Shown: positions 16,940-26,112, numbered from the stretch's first letter. The stretch is DNA of 64,000 bases from Pseudomonas sp. MH9.2 (GCF_034353875.1 NZ_CP133784.1:1054001-1118000); one strand, 5' to 3'. The notes: generated by a model from the letters alone, not told the origin. Program-made: numbers and translations.

Positions 16940-18415
16940 TCAACTGAGTTTGTCCGTCGGCCCGCGTTCGTTACCCGGCTGAAAGCGAGTGACGCTTTTG
17001 CGCAACCATTGCAGGAAACCGTTCTGGCCCACATCCAAGGGCTTATGCTGAATCATCGTCGCCCGAGCCTGCGCGCGGAAGCGTACCAACCCTGCCAGAG
17101 CCCCACGCAATTCACCGTGTTCTTCCAGCCAAGGCTCAAGGTCTTTGCTTTCGATGCGATAGACCATGCAGTCGGTCATCGCACTGAAACGAGCGAGGCT
17201 GGCCGACTGGTCGACAATACCGGTTTCGCCAATCAGTTCGCCCGGCCCCATGCGCCCGACCTCAAGCCAGCCATCAGGCCGTTCAACAGCCGCCGTCACC
17301 ACCCCAGACTCAATGATCAACAGCGCATCGGGAACGACACCTTGAGCGAGAATCACCGCGCCAACAGGGTACGAGCGCAAGTGCATGTGACGCTCGAGTT
17401 CGGCACGGTCTTCATCGCTGAGCATGCGCAGCACCCCTACCGTGTTGAGTACTGCTGACTGCCGCGTCGCAGGCTTGATCTGATCCTGACGCAGGGTTTC
17501 GGACGCCGCCAGCTGGCGATAGATCAAGTCATAGAGCTGGTTACTCACCGCGCTACAACGGTCCCTGGATTTGATGTAGCCGGTGATCTCATACTGCACG
17601 GAGCGTAAACCGGAGGCTTTGACCACGGCCCCGGCTTTGGGTTTTGCCAGCAGCTCACGGCAGCCCTGCAAGGCTTTCTCCAGCGAGTCCAGCACCAGGC
17701 TGGGACGCAAGCGTACTGGCAGCTCGACGGTCAGGGTCACGGAATGAAAGTGATCGGGGCGGCTGAAATTGACGATCCGGGTCTTGGCCGCCATCGCGTT
17801 GGGAATCACCGCCATGCTGCCTTCGGACGTCAGCAGATGGGTTGAGCGCCAATCAATTTCGATCACCTTACCTTCTATGTCGTCGACGCGAATCCAGTCA
17901 TCGACCCTAAAGGGCTTGGTTGCGTTGAGCACGATCCCTGAAAATACGTCGCCCAGCGTGCTCTGCACTGCCAGACCTAGGATGATCGCCACCGCGCCCG
18001 ACGTCGCCAGCAAGCCTTTGACTGGCAAATCGAGGATGTACGCGGCGGCAGCGACGACGGCGACCAGAAAGATGATCGCGCCCATCAGGTCTTGGAGCAA
18101 ATGCCCCTTGCCACCGATCCGCGGTTCCAGAATCACCACCGCCAATACGGTCAGGGTTCGTGCGCCGTACAACCACCAGACAATAGCCAGTACGGTCGCC
18201 AGCGTGTGGCGCGGTGGCAGGACCGCATCGGGCACCGGAAACAGAGGGCTCAACCCGGCATCCAGCAATGCCATGCTGAACAACAGAAACAGGCCCAGCC
18301 GCACCGCCATCTTCCAGCGCACATGCCGTGGATCAACCCACTGCCAAAGGGTCAGGTCGATAATGATCAGCACCAAGGCACTGACCAGTGGGTAGGCAAA
18401 CCACATGAAATCCAT
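16940..18415 (-). CDS. MscS-family mechanosensitive channel fused to a cyclic-nucleotide-binding domain
   Basis: A 491-residue inner-membrane protein. Four to five hydrophobic segments (about 5-175) lead into the MscS pore/beta domain with GLAVQSTLGDVFSGIVLNATKPFRVDDWI, the family hallmark. The cytoplasmic part follows, then a C-terminal cNMP/CAP-like beta-roll (about 350-465: LRSYPVGAVILAQGVVPD, GELIGETGIVDQSASLARFSAMTDCMVYRI). The GE-x-G...R-A-type phosphate cassette reads GETGIVDQSASLAR, so Arg is kept. Such bCNG channels respond to nucleotide more than to tension. ATG 18415 follows AGGAGTGA. Confidence 0.9.
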   Translation of the reverse strand: MDFMWFAYPLVSALVLIIIDLTLWQWVDPRHVRWKMAVRLGLFLLFSMALLDAGLSPLFPVPDAVLPPRHTLATVLAIVWWLYGARTLTVLAVVILEPRIGGKGHLLQDLMGAIIFLVAVVAAAAYILDLPVKGLLATSGAVAIILGLAVQSTLGDVFSGIVLNATKPFRVDDWIRVDDIEGKVIEIDWRSTHLLTSEGSMAVIPNAMAAKTRIVNFSRPDHFHSVTLTVELPVRLRPSLVLDSLEKALQGCRELLAKPKAGAVVKASGLRSVQYEITGYIKSRDRCSAVSNQLYDLIYRQLAASETLRQDQIKPATRQSAVLNTVGVLRMLSDEDRAELERHMHLRSYPVGAVILAQGVVPDALLIIESGVVTAAVERPDGWLEVGRMGPGELIGETGIVDQSASLARFSAMTDCMVYRIESKDLEPWLEEHGELRGALAGLVRFRAQARATMIQHKPLDVGQNGFLQWLRKSVTRFQPGNERGPTDKLS

Positions 18416-18507
18416 CGACTCACTCCTGACACATAGACCACTACAGGAGGCGAGCTTAGCCGATCGGTGTGTGCAGGGTAAGCACGTACTGCAGGCGCTG
18501 GCGGGCC

Positions 18508-19269
18508 TTAAATCGCGGTCACCCCGCCGTCCACCGCCAGCGCGTGGCCGGTGGTGAAGCTGGCGCCATCGCTGCACAGATAAAGCACGGCGCTGGCGAT
18601 TTCTTCGACGGTGCCGACACGACCGACTGGGTGCATGACGGCCACGTATTCGGCTTTTTTCGGGTCGGTTTCATAGGCGCGACGGTACATGTCGGTGTCG
18701 ATCACTGCAGGACAGACGGCGTTGACGCGAATTTTCTTCTTCGCATATTCAATCGCGGCTGATTTGGTCAGACCGATCACGGCATGCTTCGACGCACTGT
18801 AGATACTCATCTTTGGTGCAGCGCCAAGGCCAGCCACTGATGCGGTGTTGACGATGGCCCCACCGCCTTGGGCGAGCATCAGCGGCAATTGGTACTTCAT
18901 GCACAACCAGACGCCTTTGACGTTGACGCCCATGATTGCATCGAACTCGGCTTCGCTGCCCTCGGCCAAGCGACCCTTTTCGATCTCGATGCCAGCATTA
19001 TTGAAGGCATAGTCGACGCGGCCATACGTGCTCACTGCCTGCTCCATCAACTGGCGCACTTCAGCTTCCTTCGTGACGTTGCAGCGCACAAACACTGCAT
19101 CGCCGCCCGCTGCACGAATCAATTCAACTGTGCCTTCCCCGCCTTCACTGTCCAGGTCTGCCACCACCACTTTCAGGCCCTGCTCAGCGAAGGCCAATGC
19201 GGTCGCGCGACCAATACCCGCAGCAGCGCCCGTGACCAAAGCCACCTGACCGGAAAAAGTCATGCTCAT
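18508..19269 (-). CDS. Short-chain dehydrogenase/reductase (SDR)
   Basis: A 253-residue classical SDR. It has the cofactor motif TGAAAGIGRA (about 14-23), the acidic residue in VVVADLD that favours NAD, NNAG (FNNAGIE), the active-site Ser in NTASVAGLG and a complete YSASK catalytic pair (YSASKHAVIGLTKSAAIEY). The C-terminal ends LAVDGGVTAI. Substrate unknown. Two ATGs two codons apart (19269, 19263) can start it; the first has AGGGGA upstream. It sits alone, divergent from a CurA-like reductase. Confidence 0.92.
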   Translation of the reverse strand: MSMTFSGQVALVTGAAAGIGRATALAFAEQGLKVVVADLDSEGGEGTVELIRAAGGDAVFVRCNVTKEAEVRQLMEQAVSTYGRVDYAFNNAGIEIEKGRLAEGSEAEFDAIMGVNVKGVWLCMKYQLPLMLAQGGGAIVNTASVAGLGAAPKMSIYSASKHAVIGLTKSAAIEYAKKKIRVNAVCPAVIDTDMYRRAYETDPKKAEYVAVMHPVGRVGTVEEIASAVLYLCSDGASFTTGHALAVDGGVTAI

Positions 19270-19506
19270 GTAATTGTCCCCTGACGGTTGAATAGTGATG
19301 CAGTCTAGCCATCCCCCACAGGCGTACGTCAGCACTATCAGAGACCCGGTTATGCACGTATGCGCCAGAGTGATTAAGCCCGTGGGGGCTCATCACCCAA
19401 CTGGATCAGCCTGCATTCGCCAGACGGACAAACCTTGCCGGAACGGCGGCCAACGACTATCACGTAGGCTTGTTCTCCCTCCTTCCTGTCTAAAAGAGTG
19501 CCTGCC

Positions 19507-20511
19507 ATGACTGCCCAGACCAACCGTCAATTCCTGCTCGCCAAGCGCCCTTCAGGGGCCGCGAGCCGCGACGACTTTACCTTCCAGCAAGTGCCTGTCG
19601 GCGAAGTGGCGGCAGGTCAGGTTATGGTCGAGAACGAATACCTGTCGCTGGACCCGGCCATGCGCGGCTGGATGAACGAAGGCAAGTCCTACATTGCGCC
19701 CGTCAATCTGGGTGACGTGATGCGCGCGTTGGGTGTAGGCAAAGTCATCGCCTCACAGGTCCCTGAATTTGCCGTTGGTGATTACGTGCAGGGCGCACTG
19801 GGGGTGCAGGACTATTTTCTCGGTGAGCCCAAGGGCTTCTACAAAGTCGACCCGAAACTGGCACCACTGCCGCGTTATCTGTCCGCACTGGGCATGACCG
19901 GCATGACCGCTTATTTTGCCCTGCTGGACGTCGGCGCGCCGAAAGCCGGTGAGACTGTGGTGATTTCCGGGGCCGCAGGTGCAGTGGGCAGCGTTGCCGG
20001 GCAGATCGCCAAAATCAAAGGCTGCCGCGTAATCGGCATCGCCGGGGGCAAAGAAAAATGCCAGTCGCTGATTGATGAACTGGGTTTCGACGGCGCCATC
20101 GACTACAAGAATGAAGACGTCCACGCGGGCCTCAAACGTGAATGTCCGAAAGGCGTTGACGTGTATTTCGACAACGTCGGTGGCGATATCCTCGACGCCG
20201 TTCTTTCCCGCCTGGCGCCCAAAGCACGGGTGATCATCTGTGGCGCCATCAGCCAGTACAACAACAAGGAAGCGGTCAAAGGCCCGACCAACTACCTGTC
20301 ATTGTTGGTGAACCGTGCGCGCATGGAAGGCTTCGTGGTCATGGACTACGCCCCCAAATTCGCCGCAGCCGGTCAGGAAATCGCCAGCTGGCTCGCTTCA
20401 GGCAAACTCAAAAGCAAGGAAGACATCGTCGAGGGTCTGGAGACTTTCCCCGAAACCCTGATGAAGCTGTTCAAGGGTGAAAACTTCGGGAAACTGGTGT
20501 TAAAGGTGTGA
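19507..20511 (+). CDS. NADP-dependent medium-chain reductase (CurA/leukotriene B4 dehydrogenase-like)
   Basis: A 334-residue zinc-free medium-chain dehydrogenase/reductase. Distinctive parts are YLSLDPAMRGWM, ALGMTGMTAYFALLDVG, the Rossmann loop VVISGAAGAVGSVAGQIAK and FDNVGGDILDAVL. These are characteristic of the prostaglandin reductase/2-alkenal reductase group, which reduces alpha,beta-unsaturated carbonyls with NADPH. E. coli CurA (curcumin reductase) is a member. The ATG at 19507 is preferred over the GTG at 19498; both lack a strong ribosome binding site. It converges on pyrF. Confidence 0.92.
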   Translation: MTAQTNRQFLLAKRPSGAASRDDFTFQQVPVGEVAAGQVMVENEYLSLDPAMRGWMNEGKSYIAPVNLGDVMRALGVGKVIASQVPEFAVGDYVQGALGVQDYFLGEPKGFYKVDPKLAPLPRYLSALGMTGMTAYFALLDVGAPKAGETVVISGAAGAVGSVAGQIAKIKGCRVIGIAGGKEKCQSLIDELGFDGAIDYKNEDVHAGLKRECPKGVDVYFDNVGGDILDAVLSRLAPKARVIICGAISQYNNKEAVKGPTNYLSLLVNRARMEGFVVMDYAPKFAAAGQEIASWLASGKLKSKEDIVEGLETFPETLMKLFKGENFGKLVLKV

Positions 20512-20547
20512 TCGGAGGCGCCTGAACCGACGCCTCGCGAATAGCTT

Positions 20548-21246
20548 TTACGCCAACTCAGCCACGACCGCTGCCAGCGCTTTTGCCGGGTCGGCGGCCT
20601 GGCTGATGGGACGGCCGATGACCAGATAGTCGGAGCCGGCGTCCAGCGCCTGACGCGGTGTCAGGATGCGGCGTTGATCGTCCTGGGCGCTGCCTGCCGG
20701 ACGAATGCCAGGGGTGACCAGTTTCAACGACGGATGGGCGGTCTTCAGGGCACGGGCTTCGAGTGCCGAGCACACCAGACCGTCCATACCGGCTTTTTCC
20801 GCCAACGCAGCCAGGCGCAGCACCTGCACCTGCGGTTCGACGTCCAGACCAATAGCCGCCAGATCTTCACGTTCCATGCTGGTCAGCACAGTGACCCCTA
20901 TGAGCAACGGTTTTGGCCCGCTACGCTGATCAAGCACTTCACGGCAGGCTGCCATCATGCGCAAACCGCCGGAGCAATGGACATTGACCATCCACACGCC
21001 CATTTCCGCAGCGGCCTTTACCGCCATCGCCGTGGTGTTGGGGATGTCGTGGAATTTCAGGTCAAGAAACACCTCGAAGCCCTTGTTGCGCAGGGTTTCG
21101 ACGATGTCCGACGCACAGCTGGTAAACAATTCCTTACCGACTTTGACCCGGCACAGCTTCGGGTCCAACTGATCGGCCAGTTTCAACGCGGCGTCGCGGT
21201 TAGGGAAATCCAGGGCGACGATGATAGGAGTCTGGCAGGCGGACAT
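20548..21246 (-). CDS. pyrF: Orotidine 5'-phosphate decarboxylase
   Basis: Last step of de novo UMP synthesis. The 232-residue TIM-barrel enzyme starts [22 protein letters not shown] and shows the catalytic charge network [17 protein letters not shown] (Asp-x-Lys-x-x-Asp-I-P). The phosphate loop is [18 protein letters not shown] and the C-terminal motif is DYLVIGRPI. The start at 21246 matches the usual bacterial length of about 230 residues. It is a single gene with no pyr neighbours. Confidence 0.97.
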   Translation of the reverse strand: MSACQTPIIVALDFPNRDAALKLADQLDPKLCRVKVGKELFTSCASDIVETLRNKGFEVFLDLKFHDIPNTTAMAVKAAAEMGVWMVNVHCSGGLRMMAACREVLDQRSGPKPLLIGVTVLTSMEREDLAAIGLDVEPQVQVLRLAALAEKAGMDGLVCSALEARALKTAHPSLKLVTPGIRPAGSAQDDQRRILTPRQALDAGSDYLVIGRPISQAADPAKALAAVVAELA

Positions 21247-21451
21247 GAGTAGGCTCTCAGGCAAGTCGAAATCGGCGCGTATTGTAGCCGAACCGACCCA
21301 TTTTCGGGACCCAGTGATCGATAATTGATCCAGATCGCGCGCCCAGCCCTGAACAAACAGCATGCCGCTAACAAACCGGGCACAGGGCGCCTAGAATTGA
21401 ACCACTGGCAATATAGATTGCTCAAAGTGATATCACTTCAAGGAGAGCCCT

Positions 21452-21619
21452 ATGCCCTGGTATGCCTGGTTAATTCTGATAGTTGCAATTGGCTCGATCG
21501 TTGGCGGTCTGTTGATGTTGCGCGATACCGCTACAAAGGTTGATTTGACCGATGAGCAACTCAAGCGCGTTCATGAACGCAACGCCGAGATGGATGCCAA
21601 AGACGCGAAGGACCGTTGA
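21452..21619 (+). CDS. DUF2897-like small membrane protein
   Basis: A 55-residue protein read from ATG 21452, with AAGGAGAG ideally placed upstream. Residues 1-22 (MPWYAWLILIVAIGSIVGGLLM) form one membrane helix, and the rest is a charged helical tail rich in Asp, Lys and Glu (ERNAEMDAKDAKDR). This is the layout of the DUF2897 family found next to pyrF in pseudomonads. Function unknown. A hairpin terminator follows directly. Confidence 0.82.
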   Translation: MPWYAWLILIVAIGSIVGGLLMLRDTATKVDLTDEQLKRVHERNAEMDAKDAKDR

Positions 21620-21627
21620 CCCACGTG

Positions 21628-21659
21628 ATTGTTTTCGCGGGTTTGCCTGCGAAAACAAT
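21628..21659. terminator. Hairpin between convergent DUF2897 and binding-protein genes
   Basis: ATTGTTTTCGC (21628-21638) and GCGAAAACAAT (21649-21659) pair perfectly around a 10-base loop. The T/A-rich outer stem can provide the U-tract in both directions. Confidence 0.65.
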
Positions 21660-21682
21660 GCGTCTCCTGTCTGATAGCGGGA

Positions 21683-22504
21683 TTAGTGCGTTCCATACGC
21701 AGTCATCGAGTGATTGTTCTGTAGCGATGTGACCGCGATTCGATACGGCTGAAAAATCCTGAACATCTGCCCGTTATCACGAAGTTGCTGCAATAACTGG
21801 CTGAACTGCTCCCCCGTAATAGGTGCCTGCGGACGCAGCAAGGCGTAATGCCGATAAATCTGATCGACCCGCTCGGACACCAAAAACTGGCGGGCTTCAT
21901 CATGATTACGCGCCATGAAATCGCTCAGGTACGAGCGCGTCACCAGAGCAATGTCAGCCCGTTCGCGCAGCACCATCAGCAAGTTGCTGTCATGGGAATA
22001 CGTCAGCGTTGCGTTGTAGTGTTCGGCCAGGAATTTGGGTTCGGCATTGAAGTGGGCAAACGCATAGTGATAGCCACTGAACAAGGCCAGACGCTTGCCC
22101 TGCAAGTCATCGAAGTAGTTTTGTGTGCGCCCTTCTTCGCGCTTGGCGACGAAGATTTCAGCGTCTTCAAGGCCCATGTCGACATTGACGTGGGCAATAT
22201 TCTTCCAGCCCCAATCCGGATTTTCGAAGATAGCCATGTCGAACCGGCCGTCCTGAAAATCACGAAAGCGACGTGGAATGGAGGTCGGCACGAGCAAAAA
22301 CTGAAAGTCGCTTTGCGCCGCATTCAAGGCAATGACCAACTGCGGCAACAAACCGGTGTCTTCGCCTTTTTCGGGGTGAACAGTGTAAGGCGGAAAATGC
22401 GCCGCACCGATACGCACCAGCTGCACGGCACATGCCTCACTAGCCCATAACGTACTGATAGCCAAGAACAAAATTCGGTAAGCCGTCCGCAAAGGCAAAG
22501 ACAT
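21683..22504 (-). CDS. Periplasmic solute-binding-like protein (SBP family 3 type)
   Basis: A 273-residue exported protein. The signal peptide covers about 1-25 (RTAYRILFLAISTLWASEACA). The mature start QLVRIGAAHFPPYTVHPEKGEDTGLLPQL is typical of amino-acid-type (family 3) binding proteins. So are the FDMAIFENPDWGW segment and the late ADIALVTRSYLSDFM. No transporter or sensor gene is adjacent, so it may be an orphan, as many such Pseudomonas proteins are. ATG 22504 has GAGGT 11 bases upstream. Ligand unknown. Confidence 0.83.
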   Translation of the reverse strand: MSLPLRTAYRILFLAISTLWASEACAVQLVRIGAAHFPPYTVHPEKGEDTGLLPQLVIALNAAQSDFQFLLVPTSIPRRFRDFQDGRFDMAIFENPDWGWKNIAHVNVDMGLEDAEIFVAKREEGRTQNYFDDLQGKRLALFSGYHYAFAHFNAEPKFLAEHYNATLTYSHDSNLLMVLRERADIALVTRSYLSDFMARNHDEARQFLVSERVDQIYRHYALLRPQAPITGEQFSQLLQQLRDNGQMFRIFQPYRIAVTSLQNNHSMTAYGTH

Positions 22505-22610
22505 CGACACAGCACACCTCAGGTAACCGGATGTGGATAAGCTATGCGTTTTCGGCCTGTTAGACAATATCAAAGTGATGTCAGTTCGAACGTGCCGGCA
22601 GGCTTCAACG

Positions 22611-23255
22611 TTATTTTAAAACCATGATCAGTGCTTCATCCGCCAACTGATCGAGGGTCATGCTGCCTTCAGCGCGAAACCAGGTCGTGGTCCACGACAA
22701 GGCGCCCGTTAGAAAACGCCGCGTGATAAATACATCGCCCTTGATATAGCCGGCCTCTTTTGCCTCTCCCAATACTTGCAGCCAGAGCTGCTCGTAGAGG
22801 TCGCGCAAGGCCAGTACGTGAACCTGTCCTTCTTCCGACAACGATCTCCATTCGTAGACCAGTACTGCCATGGCCTCGCCACTGCCACCCATAATCGATT
22901 GCAGCTCACAGCGAATCAGCGCTAGCACCCGCTCGCGCACAGTGTCCGCGTCGGCGAGCGCCGCGTGCATCAAAGCGGTGTTATAGCGGATGGTCTCTTC
23001 CATCACTGAGCGCAGGATTTCGTCCTTGCTTTTGAAGTGATGAAAGATACTTCCGGACTGAATGCCCACCGCGCCAGCCAAGTCCCGCACGGTGGTGCGT
23101 TCGTAGCCTTTGTTGCGAAACAGGTGAGCGGCCACCTGCAGTAGTTTGCCGCGAGCGCTGTCGGGATCGGTGATCTGCCCACCGTCCACCAACTCGCGCA
23201 TCACCTTCAAAGCTTTTTGCTCGTCCACGGTGAGGTTCCTTTTGGAAGTTGGCAT
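22611..23255 (-). CDS. atuR: TetR-family repressor of the acyclic terpene utilisation cluster (AtuR-like)
   Basis: A 214-residue TetR regulator. The helix-turn-helix lies at about 35-80: KLLQVAAHLFRNKGYERTTVRDLAGAVGIQSGSIFHHFKSKDEI. The C-terminal ligand domain is typical TetR. It is divergent from atuA with 144 bases between, which hold two palindromes that probably are its operators (23287-23304 and 23344-23361). In P. aeruginosa AtuR represses the atu genes by binding two inverted repeats in this intergenic region. The gene name is by synteny and architecture. Confidence 0.85.
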   Translation of the reverse strand: MPTSKRNLTVDEQKALKVMRELVDGGQITDPDSARGKLLQVAAHLFRNKGYERTTVRDLAGAVGIQSGSIFHHFKSKDEILRSVMEETIRYNTALMHAALADADTVRERVLALIRCELQSIMGGSGEAMAVLVYEWRSLSEEGQVHVLALRDLYEQLWLQVLGEAKEAGYIKGDVFITRRFLTGALSWTTTWFRAEGSMTLDQLADEALIMVLK

Positions 23256-23286
23256 ATGGCGCGCGCAATTTATGCCTGTGCGGCAC

Positions 23287-23304
23287 ACCAAGCAAGCGCT
23301 CGGG
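23287..23304. promoter_or_regulatory. AtuR operator candidate, imperfect palindrome
   Basis: ACCAAGCAAGCGCTCGGG: left arm ACCAAGC, 4-base spacer, right arm GCTCGGG (5 of 7 complementary). It shares its left arm with the perfect copy 57 bp away and lies near the atuR side. Confidence 0.6.
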
Positions 23305-23343
23305 CGCCACGCAAAGCAATTATTTTAAACGAGGGCTTTCAAA

Positions 23344-23361
23344 ACCAAGCGCTTGCTTGGT
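23344..23361. promoter_or_regulatory. AtuR operator candidate, perfect palindrome
   Basis: ACCAAGCGCTTGCTTGGT has perfect 7-base arms (ACCAAGC/GCTTGGT) around GCTT. It lies 38 bases before the atuA ATG, where a bound repressor would block the atuA promoter. Confidence 0.72.
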
Positions 23362-23399
23362 AGTCTCTGATGCACAGTCAATCGCCTACGAGGTCTGTC

Positions 23400-25205
23400 A
23401 TGTCCAAAACCGTGCGCATCGGTTGCGCCAGCGCATTCTGGGGGGATACCTGCACGGCGGCCGCGCAACTGGTGGACGGCGGCGGACTGGACTATCTGGT
23501 GTTCGACTACCTGGCCGAGATCACCATGTCGCTGCTGGCCGGGGCCAGGATGAAAAATCCGGACGCGGGTTTCGCCACCGACTTCGTTGAAGTGCTCGCT
23601 CCACTGCTGCCAAAAATCGCTGAGCAGAAGATCAGGATCATCAGCAACGCGGGCGGGGTCAATCCCCTCGCCTGTGCCGCGGCCTTGCAAGCGGCCTGTC
23701 TGCACGCGGGGGTCAACCTGAAGATCGCTGTCCTGCTCGGCGATAATTTGCAGCCGCAGTTCAAGCACTTGAGCAGCGCGGGCGTTCACGAAATGTTCAC
23801 TGGCGCGCCCCTGCCGCCGATGTGCGTGTCCATCAATGCGTATCTCGGTGCACCCGGCATTGTCGAAGCGCTGCGACTGGGCGCTGATATCGTCATCACC
23901 GGCAGAGTGGTCGACAGCGCAGTGGTCAGTGCAGCGCTGGTTCACGAGTTCGGCTGGTCCTGGCAAGATCACGACAAACTGGCCCAAGCCGCCCTCGCCG
24001 GCCACATCATCGAGTGCGGCGCACAGTGCACCGGCGGCAACTTCACTGATTGGCAGGACGTGCCAGACTACGAACATATCGGCTTTCCGATCATTGAAGT
24101 CAGGGCTGACAGCCACTTCATTGTCAGTAAACCTGCCGGCTCCGGGGGGTTGATCTCACCGTTGAGCGTCGGCGAACAGTTGCTCTACGAAATCGGCGAC
24201 CCCCGGGCCTACCTGTTGCCTGATGTGGTATGCGACTTCACCCACGTCCGACTCAAGCAAGTAGGCGACAACCAGGTCAGCGTCGAGGGTGCTCGCGGCT
24301 TCGCGCCCAGCGGCCAATACAAGGTCAGCGCAACGTACCCGGACGGTTTCCGCTGCACTGCCAGTTGCCTGATCGCCGGAATCGACGCGGTAAAAAAAGC
24401 CGAGCGCGTCGGCCAGGCGATTATCAACAAAACCAAAGAGTTGTTCAGCCAGCGCGGCTGGCCACCCTACAGCGAAGTGAACATCGAACTGCTGGGCAGC
24501 GAAGCCACCTACGGCCCCCACGGCCAACGGCACGACACTCGCGAAGTGGTGATCAAACTGGCGGTGCGTCACCCCGAAAAACAAGCGTTGATCCTGTTCT
24601 CCCGCGAGATCGCACAGGCCGCCACAGGCATGGCGCCGGGGCTCACAGGCATCGTTGGCGGTCGGCCCACGGTCTATCCGGTCATTCGCCTGTTCTCATT
24701 CCTGATCGACAAGTCCGCCTGCCGCCTGGAAATCGACATCGACGGCCAGCGCAGTCTTTTCGAGCTGCCGCCCCAGCAGAGGTTCGACCCAAGCGCACTG
24801 CCCCTGGACCTGCAACCACCACAACCTCATGGGCGTGCCGATGCCAGTGTTCCCTTGGTGAAACTGGCGGTGGCGCGCTCCGGTGACAAAGGCAACCACA
24901 GTAATATCGGGGTCATGGCGCGACGCCCGGAGTTCCTGCCGTGGATCGCCGAAACCCTGAGCAGCGCAGTGGTCGTGGACTGGATGAGCCATGTCCTCGA
25001 CCCGATTCATGGTCGGGTCGAGCGCTGGTATCTCCCCGGCAGCCACAGCCTGAATTTCCTCCTGGAAAACGCCCTCGGCGGTGGCGGAGTCGCCAGCCTG
25101 CGTATCGACCCACAGGGCAAAGCGTTCGCTCAGCAACTGCTGGAAATCCAGATCCCGGTGCCGCAAAGCATTGCCGATCAGGTCAATGGCCAGCAACGCC
25201 CGTAA
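23400..25205 (+). CDS. atuA: Acyclic terpene utilisation protein AtuA
   Basis: A 601-residue protein of the AtuA family. The large DUF1446 part (about 1-450) starts RIGCASAFWGDTCTAAAQLV and contains ISNAGGVNPLACAAALQ and DIVITGRVVDSAVVSAALVHEFGW. A smaller C-terminal domain starts around VPLVKLAVARSGDKGNHSNIG (about 475-590). It is required for citronellol/geraniol growth in P. aeruginosa, but its biochemical role is unsettled. ATG 23400 follows GAGGTCTGTC. First gene of a tight operon with atuBCDEF and under the likely control of AtuR. Confidence 0.92.
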   Translation: MSKTVRIGCASAFWGDTCTAAAQLVDGGGLDYLVFDYLAEITMSLLAGARMKNPDAGFATDFVEVLAPLLPKIAEQKIRIISNAGGVNPLACAAALQAACLHAGVNLKIAVLLGDNLQPQFKHLSSAGVHEMFTGAPLPPMCVSINAYLGAPGIVEALRLGADIVITGRVVDSAVVSAALVHEFGWSWQDHDKLAQAALAGHIIECGAQCTGGNFTDWQDVPDYEHIGFPIIEVRADSHFIVSKPAGSGGLISPLSVGEQLLYEIGDPRAYLLPDVVCDFTHVRLKQVGDNQVSVEGARGFAPSGQYKVSATYPDGFRCTASCLIAGIDAVKKAERVGQAIINKTKELFSQRGWPPYSEVNIELLGSEATYGPHGQRHDTREVVIKLAVRHPEKQALILFSREIAQAATGMAPGLTGIVGGRPTVYPVIRLFSFLIDKSACRLEIDIDGQRSLFELPPQQRFDPSALPLDLQPPQPHGRADASVPLVKLAVARSGDKGNHSNIGVMARRPEFLPWIAETLSSAVVVDWMSHVLDPIHGRVERWYLPGSHSLNFLLENALGGGGVASLRIDPQGKAFAQQLLEIQIPVPQSIADQVNGQQRP

Positions 25206-25239
25206 ACCGATCCGAACTCAAAATAAGAAGGGGTGATAC

Positions 25240-26109
25240 ATGGCATACGATTCGGTCTTCAGACCCGACTTGTTCCGCGGGCAGACTCATATCGTCACCG
25301 GTGGTGGCAGCGGTATCGGCCGTTGCGCCGCCCATGAGTTGGCAGCCCTTGGCGCCCATGTGGTGTTGGTCGGGCGCAAGCAGGCGAAACTCGAGCAGGT
25401 GAGCGCCGAGATCACCGAAGACGGAGGCCAGGTCAGTTGGCAGGTGTGCGACATCCGCGAAGAAGATCGGGTCAAGGCGCTGATCACTCAGGTGGTTGCC
25501 GAGCACGGGCCGATTCATGGGCTGGTCAACAACGCCGGCGGCCAATACCCCGCCCCACTGGCCTCGATCAATCAGAAGGGTTTCGAAACCGTGATGCGCA
25601 CCAATCTGGTCGGTGGTTTCCTGATGGCGCGCGAGGTATTCAATCAATCCATGAGCCGGCACGGTGGCGCCATCGTCAACATGCTCGCCGACATGTGGGG
25701 CGGAATGCCCGGCATGGGCCATTCCGGTGCCGCCCGTTCAGGCATGGAAAACCTCACCAAAACCGCTGCGGTTGAATGGGCTTATGCAGGAGTCCGCGTC
25801 AACGCCGTGGCCCCAGGGTGGATAGCATCCAGCGGCATGGATACGTATGAAGGTGCGTTCAAGGCAGTAATTCCCACCTTGCGCGAGCATGTACCGCTCA
25901 AGCGCATTGGCACCGAATCCGAGGTCAGCGCGGCGATTGTTTTTTTGCTCAGCCCCGGGGCGGCGTTCATCAGCGGCAGCACCCTGCGCATTGATGGTGC
26001 CGCCAGCCTTGGCAGTCGCGCCTGGCCATTGCACAAGGCGCAGAACAGCGAGTCGTATAACGGCTTTCATCGCGCCTATCTGCCCGATGTCTTGAAGGAC
26101 AAGGAGTAG
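25240..26109 (+). CDS. atuB: AtuB, SDR-fold protein of the enoyl-CoA reductase type lacking a canonical YxxxK
   Basis: A 289-residue SDR-fold protein. The cofactor loop is VTGGGSGIGRC and the NAG motif is VNNAGGQYPAP. Where classical SDRs have YxxxK, this reads GHSGAARSGMENLTKTAAVEWA. The H-S-G-A-A-R stretch resembles peroxisomal trans-2-enoyl-CoA reductase and dienoyl-CoA reductase relatives, but the Tyr is absent (Glu at that column). It may reduce an enoyl/dienoyl-CoA intermediate of terpene breakdown. Its ribosome binding site is AGAAGGGG; 34 bases separate it from atuA and only 3 from atuC. Confidence 0.88.
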   Translation: MAYDSVFRPDLFRGQTHIVTGGGSGIGRCAAHELAALGAHVVLVGRKQAKLEQVSAEITEDGGQVSWQVCDIREEDRVKALITQVVAEHGPIHGLVNNAGGQYPAPLASINQKGFETVMRTNLVGGFLMAREVFNQSMSRHGGAIVNMLADMWGGMPGMGHSGAARSGMENLTKTAAVEWAYAGVRVNAVAPGWIASSGMDTYEGAFKAVIPTLREHVPLKRIGTESEVSAAIVFLLSPGAAFISGSTLRIDGAASLGSRAWPLHKAQNSESYNGFHRAYLPDVLKDKE

Positions 26110-26112
26110 CGC

